From: a virus
Virus record (IMG/VR): IMGVR_UViG_3300022698_000101
Location: 1-43,521 of that record
Length of the DNA stretch: 43,521 bases
Reading direction: 5' to 3' (one strand)
Part shown: positions 22,406 through 29,645 of the stretch, one piece after another
How positions within the stretch are numbered: the first letter of the stretch is position 1
How the letters are laid out: each line of letters starts with the position of its first letter
Made by a program: the position numbers and the translations under genes
Notes under the pieces: generated by a model
The model's input: only the letters and a program-made list of their open reading frames with translations
Told to the model about the DNA's origin: nothing
Databases searched by the model: none

Positions 22406-23326
22406 ATGCCTATTAATAATAAACTACCCGATTTAAAATTACCGGTAGCATTGAAAACTGGTGAGAAGCCTCAAACTGTATATGAGGATCAGGTCCACGC
22501 CTTAGGGGTTACGCTCATGTACGCCCCTTCTTACAATGATCTGTTAAGCTTTATTCCGGAATTTGGCACCGCCACATGGCGTGATACGCCCCATGAGGAG
22601 ATAACAGATGAAGAACGCCGGGCAGTCATACTGGATCTATTCGATGGCAAAATTCTACCAACTGCTTATGAATGCATTAACCTTGTTTTCAGATTCGAAG
22701 GGATGGATATCATTGACACGACTCATCTATTGCGCCACCGTATGTTTAGTTTTTCTGCTCAATGCACTGCTGATAGGGACTTACGCCATGATAATGCTGT
22801 TGTTAAATCTAGTATCATGGCCAATGCTGACTTTTATGAAAGGTATCGACAAATTACTGAAGCGTCTAAACAATTATACGCTGATATGATCGATTCTAAT
22901 GAGGTTAGCATACTGGATGCCAGAACAATCCTCACCAGGAACTTGAACACTTTCTACTATGTTCGGGGAAATCTTAAGGACTGTATGGCATATATCCAGC
23001 AGCGGTTGGATGAACAGATCCAGCCGACATCGGACAATATCCTGGCCACGCTCATGTGGATTAGGATATGTGAAAAATATCCTATGCTGGTGGATAGAAT
23101 AAAAATCGGGGGCATTGATAATTGGTACGTCAAAACCGCTCCCACCGGCAGGAGCAGTAATATCTATATGCCCAAAAAGGAAAATGACGTCTTTGAATAT
23201 AAGAAGCAGTGGTTTCTATATAATAAACGTCGTGAAGATTTTCCAGGGTATGAAACGTATCAGGCCGGTAAAGATGCTGCTATAGAACATCTGGCCAAGA
23301 TCAAACAACGGGGGTTTACTATATGA
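22406..23326 (+). CDS. Divergent flavin-dependent thymidylate synthase-like protein (ThyX superfamily)
   Basis: A 306-residue protein. The ThyX signature RHRX7S is recognisable as LLRHRMFSFSAQCTADRD, with RHR at 110-112 but cysteine (120) where the conserved serine stands, and the following arginine displaced. The C-terminal half keeps the family pattern (DARTILTRNLNTFYYVRGNL then LQQ/QRLDEQIQP-like helices). ThyX makes dTMP from dUMP with FAD and methylene-tetrahydrofolate. The altered motif may mean another substrate or product, such as a modified pyrimidine. It follows the hairpin at 22363 and overlaps the next gene by 4 bases. Confidence 0.7.
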   Translation: MPINNKLPDLKLPVALKTGEKPQTVYEDQVHALGVTLMYAPSYNDLLSFIPEFGTATWRDTPHEEITDEERRAVILDLFDGKILPTAYECINLVFRFEGMDIIDTTHLLRHRMFSFSAQCTADRDLRHDNAVVKSSIMANADFYERYRQITEASKQLYADMIDSNEVSILDARTILTRNLNTFYYVRGNLKDCMAYIQQRLDEQIQPTSDNILATLMWIRICEKYPMLVDRIKIGGIDNWYVKTAPTGRSSNIYMPKKENDVFEYKKQWFLYNKRREDFPGYETYQAGKDAAIEHLAKIKQRGFTI

Positions 23327-23760
23327 AAGACATTCTAGATGAACAGAATTCGCTACAAGCTCGGTACTCAACCATGAGGGGGTATCCTCTATTAAACCCC
23401 AGCGAATTCGACCACTACTCGGTAGGTGAAGTTTATGATTTCATTCGCCACATGAAGTTCTGTTTGAACGAGGAACTTACAGAGCTGATGGAAGCTATGG
23501 GCAATAATAGCAGAGATATACACAAGCCCTGGTCAAAAGACTATTTCAAAATCAGGGCTGCACCGTCAATATCTACTCCCCATATGCGGGAGGAAGCTAT
23601 TGATGCTTTATGCTTCCTAATGAATATTATGCTGGCTGTGGGTATTACTCCCAGCAATCTTGAGGTAGAGTATTTCAAGGTACTTGACAAAAATATGAAA
23701 AGGATTGAAGCTTATGAAGAGGCCCAAAGAAAGCGCGGTGGAAGAACGGTTGGTTCGTAA
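23323..23760 (+). CDS. All-alpha NTP pyrophosphatase (dimeric dUTPase/MazG-like)
   Basis: A 145-residue helical protein with the two metal-binding motifs of the family: LNEELTELMEAMG and, after a loop, REEAIDALCFLMNIMLAVGI (EExxD pattern). These enzymes hydrolyse dUTP, dCTP or other NTPs to the monophosphate. Here it could make dUMP for the ThyX-like protein and keep uracil out of DNA. It overlaps the ThyX-like gene by 4 bases (ATGA) and the VRR-NUC gene by 47. Confidence 0.8.
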   Translation: MKDILDEQNSLQARYSTMRGYPLLNPSEFDHYSVGEVYDFIRHMKFCLNEELTELMEAMGNNSRDIHKPWSKDYFKIRAAPSISTPHMREEAIDALCFLMNIMLAVGITPSNLEVEYFKVLDKNMKRIEAYEEAQRKRGGRTVGS

Positions 23761-24091
23761 GATTAAGGCTATTGGCGGCATGGCTTTGAAATGGCCTGCC
23801 ATCGGGAAGAAAGGAGTTCCTGATAGGATTATAATTCATCCGGCTATCGGCACTGTGTTTGTGGAGGTTAAGCGGGAGCCAAACCAGGAAGCCACTATCT
23901 TGCAACAGCATGTTCAAGATGAAATCAGACGGGCCGGCGGTATTGCTTTTGTCGTCGGGGGTTATGAAGAAGTTGATCAGTTTATTGAGTTCGTAGTTGC
24001 TTACGGAAAGGATGAAAATGTCGCAGTCAGAAAAGAACAATCAAGAATTCAAAGGACTGGTCTTCGAATTCGAGATCGGCTTGGCCTTTAG
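23714..24091 (+). CDS. VRR-NUC domain nuclease
   Basis: A 125-residue protein from ATG 23714 (a TTG at 23705 in the same frame is too close to the ribosome site). The nuclease core shows GVPDRIIIHP (Asp37), TVFVEVKRE (Glu51, Lys53) and LQQHVQDEIRRAGGIAFVV, the standard stand-alone phage VRR-NUC. Such enzymes cut branched DNA, in the role of a Holliday junction resolvase or debranching nuclease. In related phages this gene travels with the DUF2800/PolA/SNF2 set, so it belongs functionally with 14823-20986 although separated by the nucleotide genes. Confidence 0.88.
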   Translation: MKRPKESAVEERLVRKIKAIGGMALKWPAIGKKGVPDRIIIHPAIGTVFVEVKREPNQEATILQQHVQDEIRRAGGIAFVVGGYEEVDQFIEFVVAYGKDENVAVRKEQSRIQRTGLRIRDRLGL

Positions 24092-24164
24092 AACCATAAA
24101 AATCGTCGCGGGCTGCGTATGCGGCATCGCCTTGGCTATAATCTGTTATTTCATATTCACTTAA
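24018..24164 (+). CDS. 48-residue membrane protein overlapping the VRR-NUC gene
   Basis: ATG 24018 has AAAGGA 5 bases upstream. The frame runs in another phase over the last 74 bases of the VRR-NUC gene and stops at 24164, just before the next AAGGAGGG site. It encodes a charged N-terminus (MSQSEKNNQEFKGLVFEFEI) and one transmembrane helix (VAGCVCGIALAIICYFIF). The fit between flanking genes supports it. Function unknown. Confidence 0.55.
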   Translation: MSQSEKNNQEFKGLVFEFEIGLAFRTIKIVAGCVCGIALAIICYFIFT

Positions 24165-24173
24165 GGAGGGAAA

Positions 24174-24494
24174 ATGAAGCGAGGAATTTATGAAGAGCAT
24201 TGGGTTGACGGAAATAAAGCACCTGCTGGCGGTGTTTCCTCGGGACGAGGATTCGCTATTAGCTGGCAGAATGGCCCGCTCGGTATCGGTAAGGAGAGGA
24301 AAGAGCCAAACGGCGCGTTTGTTGAGGACATACTTGAGGCAGTCAAGGGGAGAATCGACTTTTACCAAAACAGCCCATTCAAATGCAACTACAACGAAAT
24401 GGCAATCCTGTGTGTTAAAGAAGCCTTGGGTTATCTCAATAGACGAACTAGTGATAGAGAAGCCCGAGGCGTTGAAGGCACACACCAGCAGTAA
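24174..24494 (+). CDS. Tad1/Acb2-like protein, putative anti-defence cyclic-nucleotide sponge
   Basis: A 106-residue protein. An N-terminal beta-type part (HWVDGNKAPAGGVSSGRGF, then AISWQNGPLG) is followed by two helices (GAFVEDILEAVKGRIDFYQN and NEMAILCVKEALGYLNRR) and the signature REARGVEGTH at 95-104. I recall this arrangement from the phage proteins grouped under the Acb2/Tad1 hairpin domain. Tad1 binds the gcADPR signal of Thoeris and Acb2 binds CBASS cyclic nucleotides. Assignment is from memory of the signature, not a search. The gene has a strong AAGGAGGG site and stands near the end of the rightward block, a usual place for accessory genes. Confidence 0.6.
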   Translation: MKRGIYEEHWVDGNKAPAGGVSSGRGFAISWQNGPLGIGKERKEPNGAFVEDILEAVKGRIDFYQNSPFKCNYNEMAILCVKEALGYLNRRTSDREARGVEGTHQQ

Positions 24495-24504
24495 GGAGGG
24501 AAAA

Positions 24505-24894
24505 TTGAAAGACAAACCTATTCTATGTCTAGATTTTGACGGAGTCATCCACAGCTATTCCAGCGGATGGCAAGGTGCGCGCATGATACCGGACCCACCG
24601 GTGAAAGGCGCTTTACGTTTTCTCAATGATGCGCAGCGGTTCTTTAAGGTTGCTATATATTCGTCTCGAAGTGGCCAGGAGGGCGGTCTGGAGGCCATGC
24701 AGAAATGGTTAAAGGCTAGTTTGATGGAACGCTATCCGTATTCCTATGATGATATTTACGAAGGAATCTTGTGGCCGACAGAGAAACCGCCTGCGTTCCT
24801 TACGATTGACGACAGAGCAATGCGGTTTGAAGGCCATTTCCCCAACCCGGAATGGCTCACTTATTTCAAACCCTGGAATAAATCTGGGGTATAA
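24505..24894 (+). CDS. HAD-superfamily phosphatase-like protein (TTG start)
   Basis: A 129-residue protein from TTG 24505, directly after AAGGAGGG (24493-24500). The open frame extends further upstream only as a shadow of the 24174 gene. CLDFDGVIHSYSSG is a HAD motif I (DxD), and VAIYSSRSG resembles motif II. EKPPAFLTIDDRAMRFEGHF provides the distal acidic motif. Small HAD proteins of this type are common in phages and may dephosphorylate nucleotides or polynucleotide ends. It is the last gene of the rightward block before the terminator at 24979. Confidence 0.8.
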   Translation: MKDKPILCLDFDGVIHSYSSGWQGARMIPDPPVKGALRFLNDAQRFFKVAIYSSRSGQEGGLEAMQKWLKASLMERYPYSYDDIYEGILWPTEKPPAFLTIDDRAMRFEGHFPNPEWLTYFKPWNKSGV

Positions 24895-24978
24895 CAAAAT
24901 CCAGGCTGCTACCTGGTGTTAGATTTGGGAGGCCGCGTATGACTTTTTGATTATGAGTATTAGGTAACAGAATGGGAA

Positions 24979-25006
24979 AGCCCTACCTTTTGGGTAGGGC
25001 TTTTTT
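24979..25006 (+). terminator. Terminator at the convergence of the two blocks
   Basis: AGCCCTACC-TTTTG-GGTAGGGCT, 9-bp perfect stem, followed by TTTTTT on the plus strand and a short TTT on the minus strand. It ends the rightward transcript about 85 bases after the HAD gene and may work weakly in the other direction for the late block ending at 25056. Confidence 0.85.
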
Positions 25007-25055
25007 ATTTTAGAAGGAGTTAGCTGCTTATGCTTCGGGAGGGAGCGACTTCCTT

Positions 25056-25214
25056 TCACACATCAGGTAACAGACTGGGGTCGTTCGCATCGAACTTCTT
25101 TTTGGAGTCTAAGAAGATCTTCACGATCTCCTCGTCTGTTTTGTTTTTGAGTTTCATTTCTGTGAAGAAAGCTGTGAGCCCTAATTTAATAACTTCTGCA
25201 ATAATCGGATCCAT
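25056..25214 (-). CDS. 52-residue protein, last gene of the late block
   Basis: ATG 25214 has AAGGAGGTGATG just upstream and the frame runs to TGA at 25056. The peptide starts MDPIIAEVIKLGLTAFFTEM and continues KLKNKTDEEIVKIFLDSKKK, an amphipathic helical protein without a clear transmembrane segment. It follows the lipoprotein gene by 14 bases, so it belongs to the lysis region. Function unknown. Confidence 0.65.
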   Translation of the reverse strand: MDPIIAEVIKLGLTAFFTEMKLKNKTDEEIVKIFLDSKKKFDANDPSLLPDV

Positions 25215-25228
25215 TAAGCATCACCTCC

Positions 25229-25585
25229 TTATAAGGCTAAAAGTTCGTCGGTTAATCTCATAATCACAGCTTCTGTATCAGCCGGAGGAAGCGCACCCGA
25301 TTCGGCGTAGCCCACATATAACTTGATAAGTGGATACACCTTAGTAAGTATCTCCTTCTTCTTACGGAGAATAACTTTCTGTTCTTCTGTAAGATCGGGC
25401 TTGGCCGCCTGGATTTTATAATCATCGGATTGGCCATTATACAGATCCATCATCCACACTGCTTTTTCTTGTGGCGTCATCTCCGAGACGGGCTTCATTC
25501 CCCCGTGCTGACACCCCAGAAAAAGGATACATAGTGCCAGAATCAGGACCATTATTGGTGGTAGTTGGATTCTCAATTTTCTCAT
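25229..25585 (-). CDS. Lipoprotein of the lysis region
   Basis: A 118-residue protein with a signal peptide and lipobox (IMVLILALCILFLGCQ, cysteine at 25), followed by a helical domain (MTPQEKAVWMMDLYNGQSDD; LTEEQKVILRKKKEILTKVY). AGGAGG precedes the ATG at 25585. Its 5' 149 bases lie inside the holin-like gene in another frame, reminiscent of nested spanin genes. It is anchored to a membrane, probably the outer one. It may be an outer-membrane spanin or lysis accessory, but it is larger and less proline-rich than Rz1. Confidence 0.7.
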   Translation of the reverse strand: MRKLRIQLPPIMVLILALCILFLGCQHGGMKPVSEMTPQEKAVWMMDLYNGQSDDYKIQAAKPDLTEEQKVILRKKKEILTKVYPLIKLYVGYAESGALPPADTEAVIMRLTDELLAL

Positions 25586-25787
25586 TGTCAGTACCTCCTA
25601 AATAAAAATTGATGATTGTAGTAACTAGTGTGCCAAGTAAAAAACCAAGAATTATTTTAGCATACTCGTCATTAACTGCATCAGCTTGAGCAAACGTAAT
25701 TCTCCAAGTATATAAACCAGAGTATACAATTGCTGCAACAGCAATACCCGCACGAACTAGCATTCTAAAAGCCTCTCGTATTTTCAA
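25437..25787 (-). CDS. Holin-like two-helix membrane protein (TTG start)
   Basis: A 116-residue protein starting at TTG 25787, which has GGGGG at 6-base spacing. It has two transmembrane helices (VRAGIAVAAIVYSGLYTW at about 11-28; IILGFLLGTLVTTIINFYLG at about 45-64) and a hydrophilic tail, the layout of small class II-type holins. The tail (residues 68-116) overlaps the lipoprotein gene in another frame and is glycine/serine/asparagine-rich, which suggests that the overlap constrains it. Neighbouring endolysin and lipoprotein genes support the holin role. Confidence 0.6.
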   Translation of the reverse strand: MKIREAFRMLVRAGIAVAAIVYSGLYTWRITFAQADAVNDEYAKIILGFLLGTLVTTIINFYLGGTDNEKIENPTTTNNGPDSGTMYPFSGVSARGNEARLGDDATRKSSVDDGSV

Positions 25788-25797
25788 ACTACACCCC

Positions 25798-26175
25798 CTA
25801 ATCGTTTACTACCACACCGCTAATAGTTACATTTGTTGGAGCTACAGGTAAAATCACAGAGAATGTTACTTCATTTGACCAATCACTTTCAAAACCTTCA
25901 GAATCGACAGCTGTCACTACCCAGAAATACGTGGCGCCTGTTACAGCATCGAAAGTGTACTCGGCTTCTTGCGTATCAAATTCTGGCAAATGCGCAAACT
26001 CTGCTACATGCTCTCCCTTAGTATAATCTCCACTTACATTACTTTCATATAGCCGGTAAGTAGCAATATCTGGCTCTGGATTCTTATCCCATTGAAAAGT
26101 TATAGTGATGTCAGCAGCTGACGCTACAGTTGCCATAACTATTACCAAGAAAAAAGTTAATGCTAGCTTTTTCAT
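25798..26175 (-). CDS. Secreted fibronectin type III-like protein
   Basis: A 125-residue protein with a clear signal peptide (MKKLALTFFLVIVMATVASA, cleavage before AD) and one FN3-type beta-sandwich: ITFQWDKNPEPDIATYRLYE, then TYFWVVTAVDSEGFESDWSN. AGGAGG precedes the ATG. It is exported without any lipobox or further membrane helix. In a lysis cluster it may act in the periplasm or at the cell surface, for example by blocking superinfection or decorating the envelope. The role is unknown. Confidence 0.7.
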   Translation of the reverse strand: MKKLALTFFLVIVMATVASAADITITFQWDKNPEPDIATYRLYESNVSGDYTKGEHVAEFAHLPEFDTQEAEYTFDAVTGATYFWVVTAVDSEGFESDWSNEVTFSVILPVAPTNVTISGVVVND

Positions 26176-26184
26176 TTATGCCTC

Positions 26185-26538
26185 CTAATTTTCTGACTGT
26201 ATTTGATGCCTTAGTATTATTTCCTGCTCTATACCAGTAATACGTTTATCTTGAATCTCAATCCAAGTATCAAGTTTGTCTGTTAAAGCATTTACAGAGC
26301 CTCTAACTTCTGTTTGCTCTATATGAATAACATGTAGTATTTCTTTATTTTTAGTCAGCTGTGTTAACGGTATCACAAATAGGGCAAGAACTACTAACAT
26401 AACAATCCCTATAGCCCATTTAAACACGGAAAAAGGTACTGGTTTCATATTGCTTAAGATCTCCAATGACTGTGCTACTGCGCTATGATGCATACAATGC
26501 GGAGTTTCTCTCCGTTCTATTCCGTCCCATCCCGACAT
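26185..26538 (-). CDS. Membrane protein with C-terminal coiled coil
   Basis: A 117-residue protein beginning MSGWDGIERRETPHCMHHSA, a motif (WDGIERR) I recall from short phage membrane proteins in lysis regions. A transmembrane helix (AIGIVMLVVLALFVIPLTQL, about 42-61) leads into a probable coiled coil (about 75-117, VNALTDKLDTWIEIQDKRIT). AAGG precedes the ATG at 26538. It could be an inner-membrane spanin or a holin regulator. Confidence 0.6.
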   Translation of the reverse strand: MSGWDGIERRETPHCMHHSAVAQSLEILSNMKPVPFSVFKWAIGIVMLVVLALFVIPLTQLTKNKEILHVIHIEQTEVRGSVNALTDKLDTWIEIQDKRITGIEQEIILRHQIQSEN

Positions 26539-26560
26539 AATTACCTTCTAGCCGTGTTAA

Positions 26561-26956
26561 TCAGTCTATCACTAATTCAAAATGACCTAAATCGTCAAAG
26601 TCATTGTCCTTTACTTGCGTATCCTGGTCCCAATCGCCGCCCCAGCGCAGGGTATAGCCCTTAAGAAAGGCTATCCCTACTACTATACCCGCTAAGTACG
26701 TAAAGCGCTCCCGGTCCTGCCAATCAGTAGGCCAAGGCGCAACGTCTACCCCTAAAGAGGGATAGACATTGTGCTTGCTATATGGATAGCGTACTTTACT
26801 ATGATTATCGTCAAATTTAGCGTTTTGCTGGGCTTCATTACGGTAACCAGATAAGACCGAAAAGTCTATAAAGCGTATAGCAGCTGTTAAGACTTCCCGG
26901 ATTTTATAATGGCAGCTTTGCAGCTGCTCTGCTGATTCGTTACCAAATTTTGGCAT
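26561..26956 (-). CDS. Endolysin, M15-type L-alanyl-D-glutamate/D-Ala peptidase
   Basis: A 131-residue peptidase. SVLSGYRNEAQQN (33-45) is followed by YSKHNVYPSLGVDVAPW with zinc ligands His62 and Asp71. The C-terminal DFDDLGHFEL has catalytic Asp122 and zinc ligand His125. This is the VanY/T5-endolysin-like M15 fold that cuts the peptide bridge of Gram-negative-type peptidoglycan. It has no signal sequence, so release depends on a holin. The ATG overlaps the preceding stop (TAATG). Confidence 0.88.
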   Translation of the reverse strand: MPKFGNESAEQLQSCHYKIREVLTAAIRFIDFSVLSGYRNEAQQNAKFDDNHSKVRYPYSKHNVYPSLGVDVAPWPTDWQDRERFTYLAGIVVGIAFLKGYTLRWGGDWDQDTQVKDNDFDDLGHFELVID

Positions 26957-27348
26957 TATTCTATATCCGTGGTATCAAGAACAGGTTCCAGCGAAAGAAG
27001 CTCTGCCAAAGCCAGCTGGGGCCAATCTTTCTTTGCTTTGACCTTTTTAAAATCGAATTCTACTTCAATGCTATTCAACTCATCAAGTTCCTTGGCTGCT
27101 GCCGTAGCTTCCTCAGGCGTATCATATACTAGCTGATTCTTTTCATTAGGCTTGGCACCGTGTCTATCACAGATTTCACGAAACGTTTCCTGGTAAACTT
27201 TCATCCCTGTTCGAACGGCATCCACTGCTTTCTTTAGCATGAATGCATCATGCACCGGAAAATGCCGGTCTCCGCTACTGAACAGTTTGTCAATTGCTGG
27301 GCCTAAAAGTTTACTTGCCTCACCGTTTGTCATCTTTACTCTTGCCAT
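26956..27348 (-). CDS. Conserved small phage protein upstream of the endolysin gene
   Basis: A 130-residue protein from ATG 27348, which has GGAGG at 8-base spacing; the frame also opens at GTG 27357. Helical N-terminal half (LLGPAIDKLFSSGDRHFPVH; KKAVDAVRTGMKVYQETFRE) with an ICDRHGAKPNEKNQLVYD segment that resembles DUF1617-type phage proteins. It stands between fibre and endolysin genes. Function unknown. Confidence 0.6.
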   Translation of the reverse strand: MARVKMTNGEASKLLGPAIDKLFSSGDRHFPVHDAFMLKKAVDAVRTGMKVYQETFREICDRHGAKPNEKNQLVYDTPEEATAAAKELDELNSIEVEFDFKKVKAKKDWPQLALAELLSLEPVLDTTDIE

Positions 27349-27365
27349 AACCCCCACCTCCAGTG

Positions 27366-29645
27366 TTAGATATTAAGCATAGCTTCCAGCTCTAGAACCC
27401 GTCGTTCTTGATCCTGGGCTACTTTAATTAAAAACGGTATAAAACGATCATAATAAATGCCTTTAAGTTTACCGTTATCTTGAAATGTAAGATCCGGGTT
27501 AACCTCAAATAGTTCTTCTGCAATCATTCCAAAATCGTTAAAACTTAAATCGTTTTTTGGATTAAAAGATACAGGATTAACATCAAATATCCAGTCAATA
27601 TTTTCAATGGGTTTGATATTAGTTTTAACTTCCCGTGTAGATGAATCATATCCCATTAGGCCTGAGGAATCAACATAAACAGCTTTACCAGCGCTAGTAC
27701 TGGTATTATATATAGACACGGCTCTAAAGTATGTGACTTGATTGAAGTCCGCTGTTTCTGCATAAACTCGTACTATATCCCAATCAAGTGTACTACTGCC
27801 TATATATAAGTTGTATGTAGTAGTTGACTTAGGGCGAATATACATGATACTTGAGTTATAATATAAATTTGCATCTTGAGCATCTCCAAAATATATTGCT
27901 TCATTGGACCCTATATACATACTGCCTATTTCTTTTGAAGTGCTACCAATATTAGAGTTTGACGTAGGTAGTAAGTTGCCAAGCTCATCAATTTCCCACC
28001 TTGTTGTCGGGAGTGCGCCTGTTCGGAGATAAATTGACCCAGATGCGTTATTAGCATCGATATAAACGCCTCCTGCACCTGTGCTTTGTATCAGAAAAAC
28101 GTCTTCAGTTCCATTATATCCTATTTGCGCATCTTGAGAAGCTCCAAAATAGTGAAAACCGTTATCGGCTTGATAGATATGTTCAATTTCTTCTGATGTA
28201 GAACCAATATCGTACGTAGCTGCTGAACTGGGCACAAGATCACCAGTAGAATTAATATTCCAACGTTCTGTTGCATCAGTATAGAACTTAATTTCAGTAA
28301 CTGCGTTTATATAGATATCGGCCCAGGAATTCGCATTGGTTCCGATCTTACAATTTCCAGTTCCATCAACGCTCGGAATAATTTCAAAATCAGCACCGTC
28401 CCAATATACAGTTACATCTTGAGCATCTCCAAAATAATGAGCAGAATCATCACCTTGGTAAATATCTTTAATTCTTAATGCAGTAGTGCCTATATCATAA
28501 GAATCAGCAGTTAGCGGAGTAAAATGACCAGAAGCATCTATTGCCCAGTGATCAGTTCCGTCTGTATGGAAATATAGCGGCTCAGCTCCTGTAGTTCCCA
28601 GTTTAAATATTCCAGCTGCTGCATATTGTATAAAAGCATCTTGACTATCGCCAAAATAAACGTAGGCATCGTCTTCAATATAAATATTCTTTACCGGAAC
28701 ACTTGACATGCCTATATTTTGTCCGCCAAGCATAGGCCCAACATTCCCGCTTACTATTGTCCAATCGGTTTCAGCATGATAGTATCTAAGCTCAGCAAAT
28801 GCACCATTTGAGATATCAACAGATGCTTGTCCGAAAATTGTAGCGGCATCTAATGTATCGATAGTTAAGTCGTAAGCCGACCCATTAAACATTGAGATAA
28901 TAAAACCATCCATCGCTGCTGACATAGCTGGAAGAGAAAATGTCTTATCGACAGCAGTTCCAGAACCCAGCACAAGTAGCTTTCCGCGGTCTGTTGCTAG
29001 TACCTCGTAATCGTCTGTTTTTTCATCTACACTTAAAATTTCGCCGGCCACTCGGTGCCAGTTTGTTATATCTTCACTGGGGGTATTCGCAAGATTTGGA
29101 CTAGTTCTGCTAAAGTAAAAAGCTCCAAGATACTCAACAAAATCGCCTATTGCGTAGGAGACATTAGCGTTGTATATTTGGACAAAAGCAATTTCTTCCC
29201 AAGATGACGTTTCAACGGCTGGGTTTTTATTGAGATTGCTTGCTACGATTGATCGATAAATCGCTAAATTGTATTTAACAATATCTCCAATACCGTAGGT
29301 GGTAGCATTATCCCAAGCTTCAAGACCGGCACCTCCGCCGCTGCTACTTGAAGCAGCTACTTCTACAGGGTCGAACATCTGGACTTGAACACCAGGGTTG
29401 CCTTCATCTAGCGGATCATACGTGTATGAAACAACACGATAACTACCGGTCCCAAATACGCTGGGGCATCTACCTTCGGCGTCAAGCTGCAGGGGGTTTT
29501 CATTAGGAACAGCCAGAGCTGAATCTGAGTAAGTATTCTTAAGAGTGTTATTAGAACCTGACTCTAAGAATTTAAGCCATCCTAACGCTAATGGATCACC
29601 GGCTCCGTCTAAAAATTGTGCGAAAGCTTCAATTACTCTACCCAT
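27366..29645 (-). CDS. Tail fibre with C-terminal S74 intramolecular chaperone (fibre B)
   Basis: A 759-residue adhesin. The N-terminal virion-attachment part (1-95, MGRVIEAFAQFLDGAGDPLA) is shared with the fibre encoded next to it. Two short aromatic carbohydrate-binding-like segments follow (WDNATTYGIGDIVKYN and YNANVSYAIGDFVEY). The shaft has at least four repeats of a unit containing YFGDxQDA. The end is a peptidase S74 chaperone (666-759): YDSSTREVKTNIKPI with the Ser669/Lys674 dyad and the FGMIAEELFEVNPDL motif. The chaperone helps trimerisation and cleaves itself off. The start overlaps the stop of fibre A (TAATG). Confidence 0.85.
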   Translation of the reverse strand: MGRVIEAFAQFLDGAGDPLALGWLKFLESGSNNTLKNTYSDSALAVPNENPLQLDAEGRCPSVFGTGSYRVVSYTYDPLDEGNPGVQVQMFDPVEVAASSSSGGGAGLEAWDNATTYGIGDIVKYNLAIYRSIVASNLNKNPAVETSSWEEIAFVQIYNANVSYAIGDFVEYLGAFYFSRTSPNLANTPSEDITNWHRVAGEILSVDEKTDDYEVLATDRGKLLVLGSGTAVDKTFSLPAMSAAMDGFIISMFNGSAYDLTIDTLDAATIFGQASVDISNGAFAELRYYHAETDWTIVSGNVGPMLGGQNIGMSSVPVKNIYIEDDAYVYFGDSQDAFIQYAAAGIFKLGTTGAEPLYFHTDGTDHWAIDASGHFTPLTADSYDIGTTALRIKDIYQGDDSAHYFGDAQDVTVYWDGADFEIIPSVDGTGNCKIGTNANSWADIYINAVTEIKFYTDATERWNINSTGDLVPSSAATYDIGSTSEEIEHIYQADNGFHYFGASQDAQIGYNGTEDVFLIQSTGAGGVYIDANNASGSIYLRTGALPTTRWEIDELGNLLPTSNSNIGSTSKEIGSMYIGSNEAIYFGDAQDANLYYNSSIMYIRPKSTTTYNLYIGSSTLDWDIVRVYAETADFNQVTYFRAVSIYNTSTSAGKAVYVDSSGLMGYDSSTREVKTNIKPIENIDWIFDVNPVSFNPKNDLSFNDFGMIAEELFEVNPDLTFQDNGKLKGIYYDRFIPFLIKVAQDQERRVLELEAMLNI

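Noticed and set aside
20970-23760. 2-aminoadenine (Z-genome) pathway
   Set aside because: An HD hydrolase, a MazG-like enzyme and a family A polymerase are present, but no PurZ-like adenylosuccinate synthetase gene is seen anywhere in the window.
24190-24504. N-terminal 105 codons extending the HAD protein upstream
   Set aside because: They are the alternate frame of the Tad1-like gene; a strong ribosome site stands directly before TTG 24505, where HAD homology begins.
8300-24510. Frequent AAAATTG strings as a possible signal motif
   Set aside because: They occur on both strands and inside genes in different frames and can be explained by Lys/Leu/Ile/Glu codons in AT-rich DNA.
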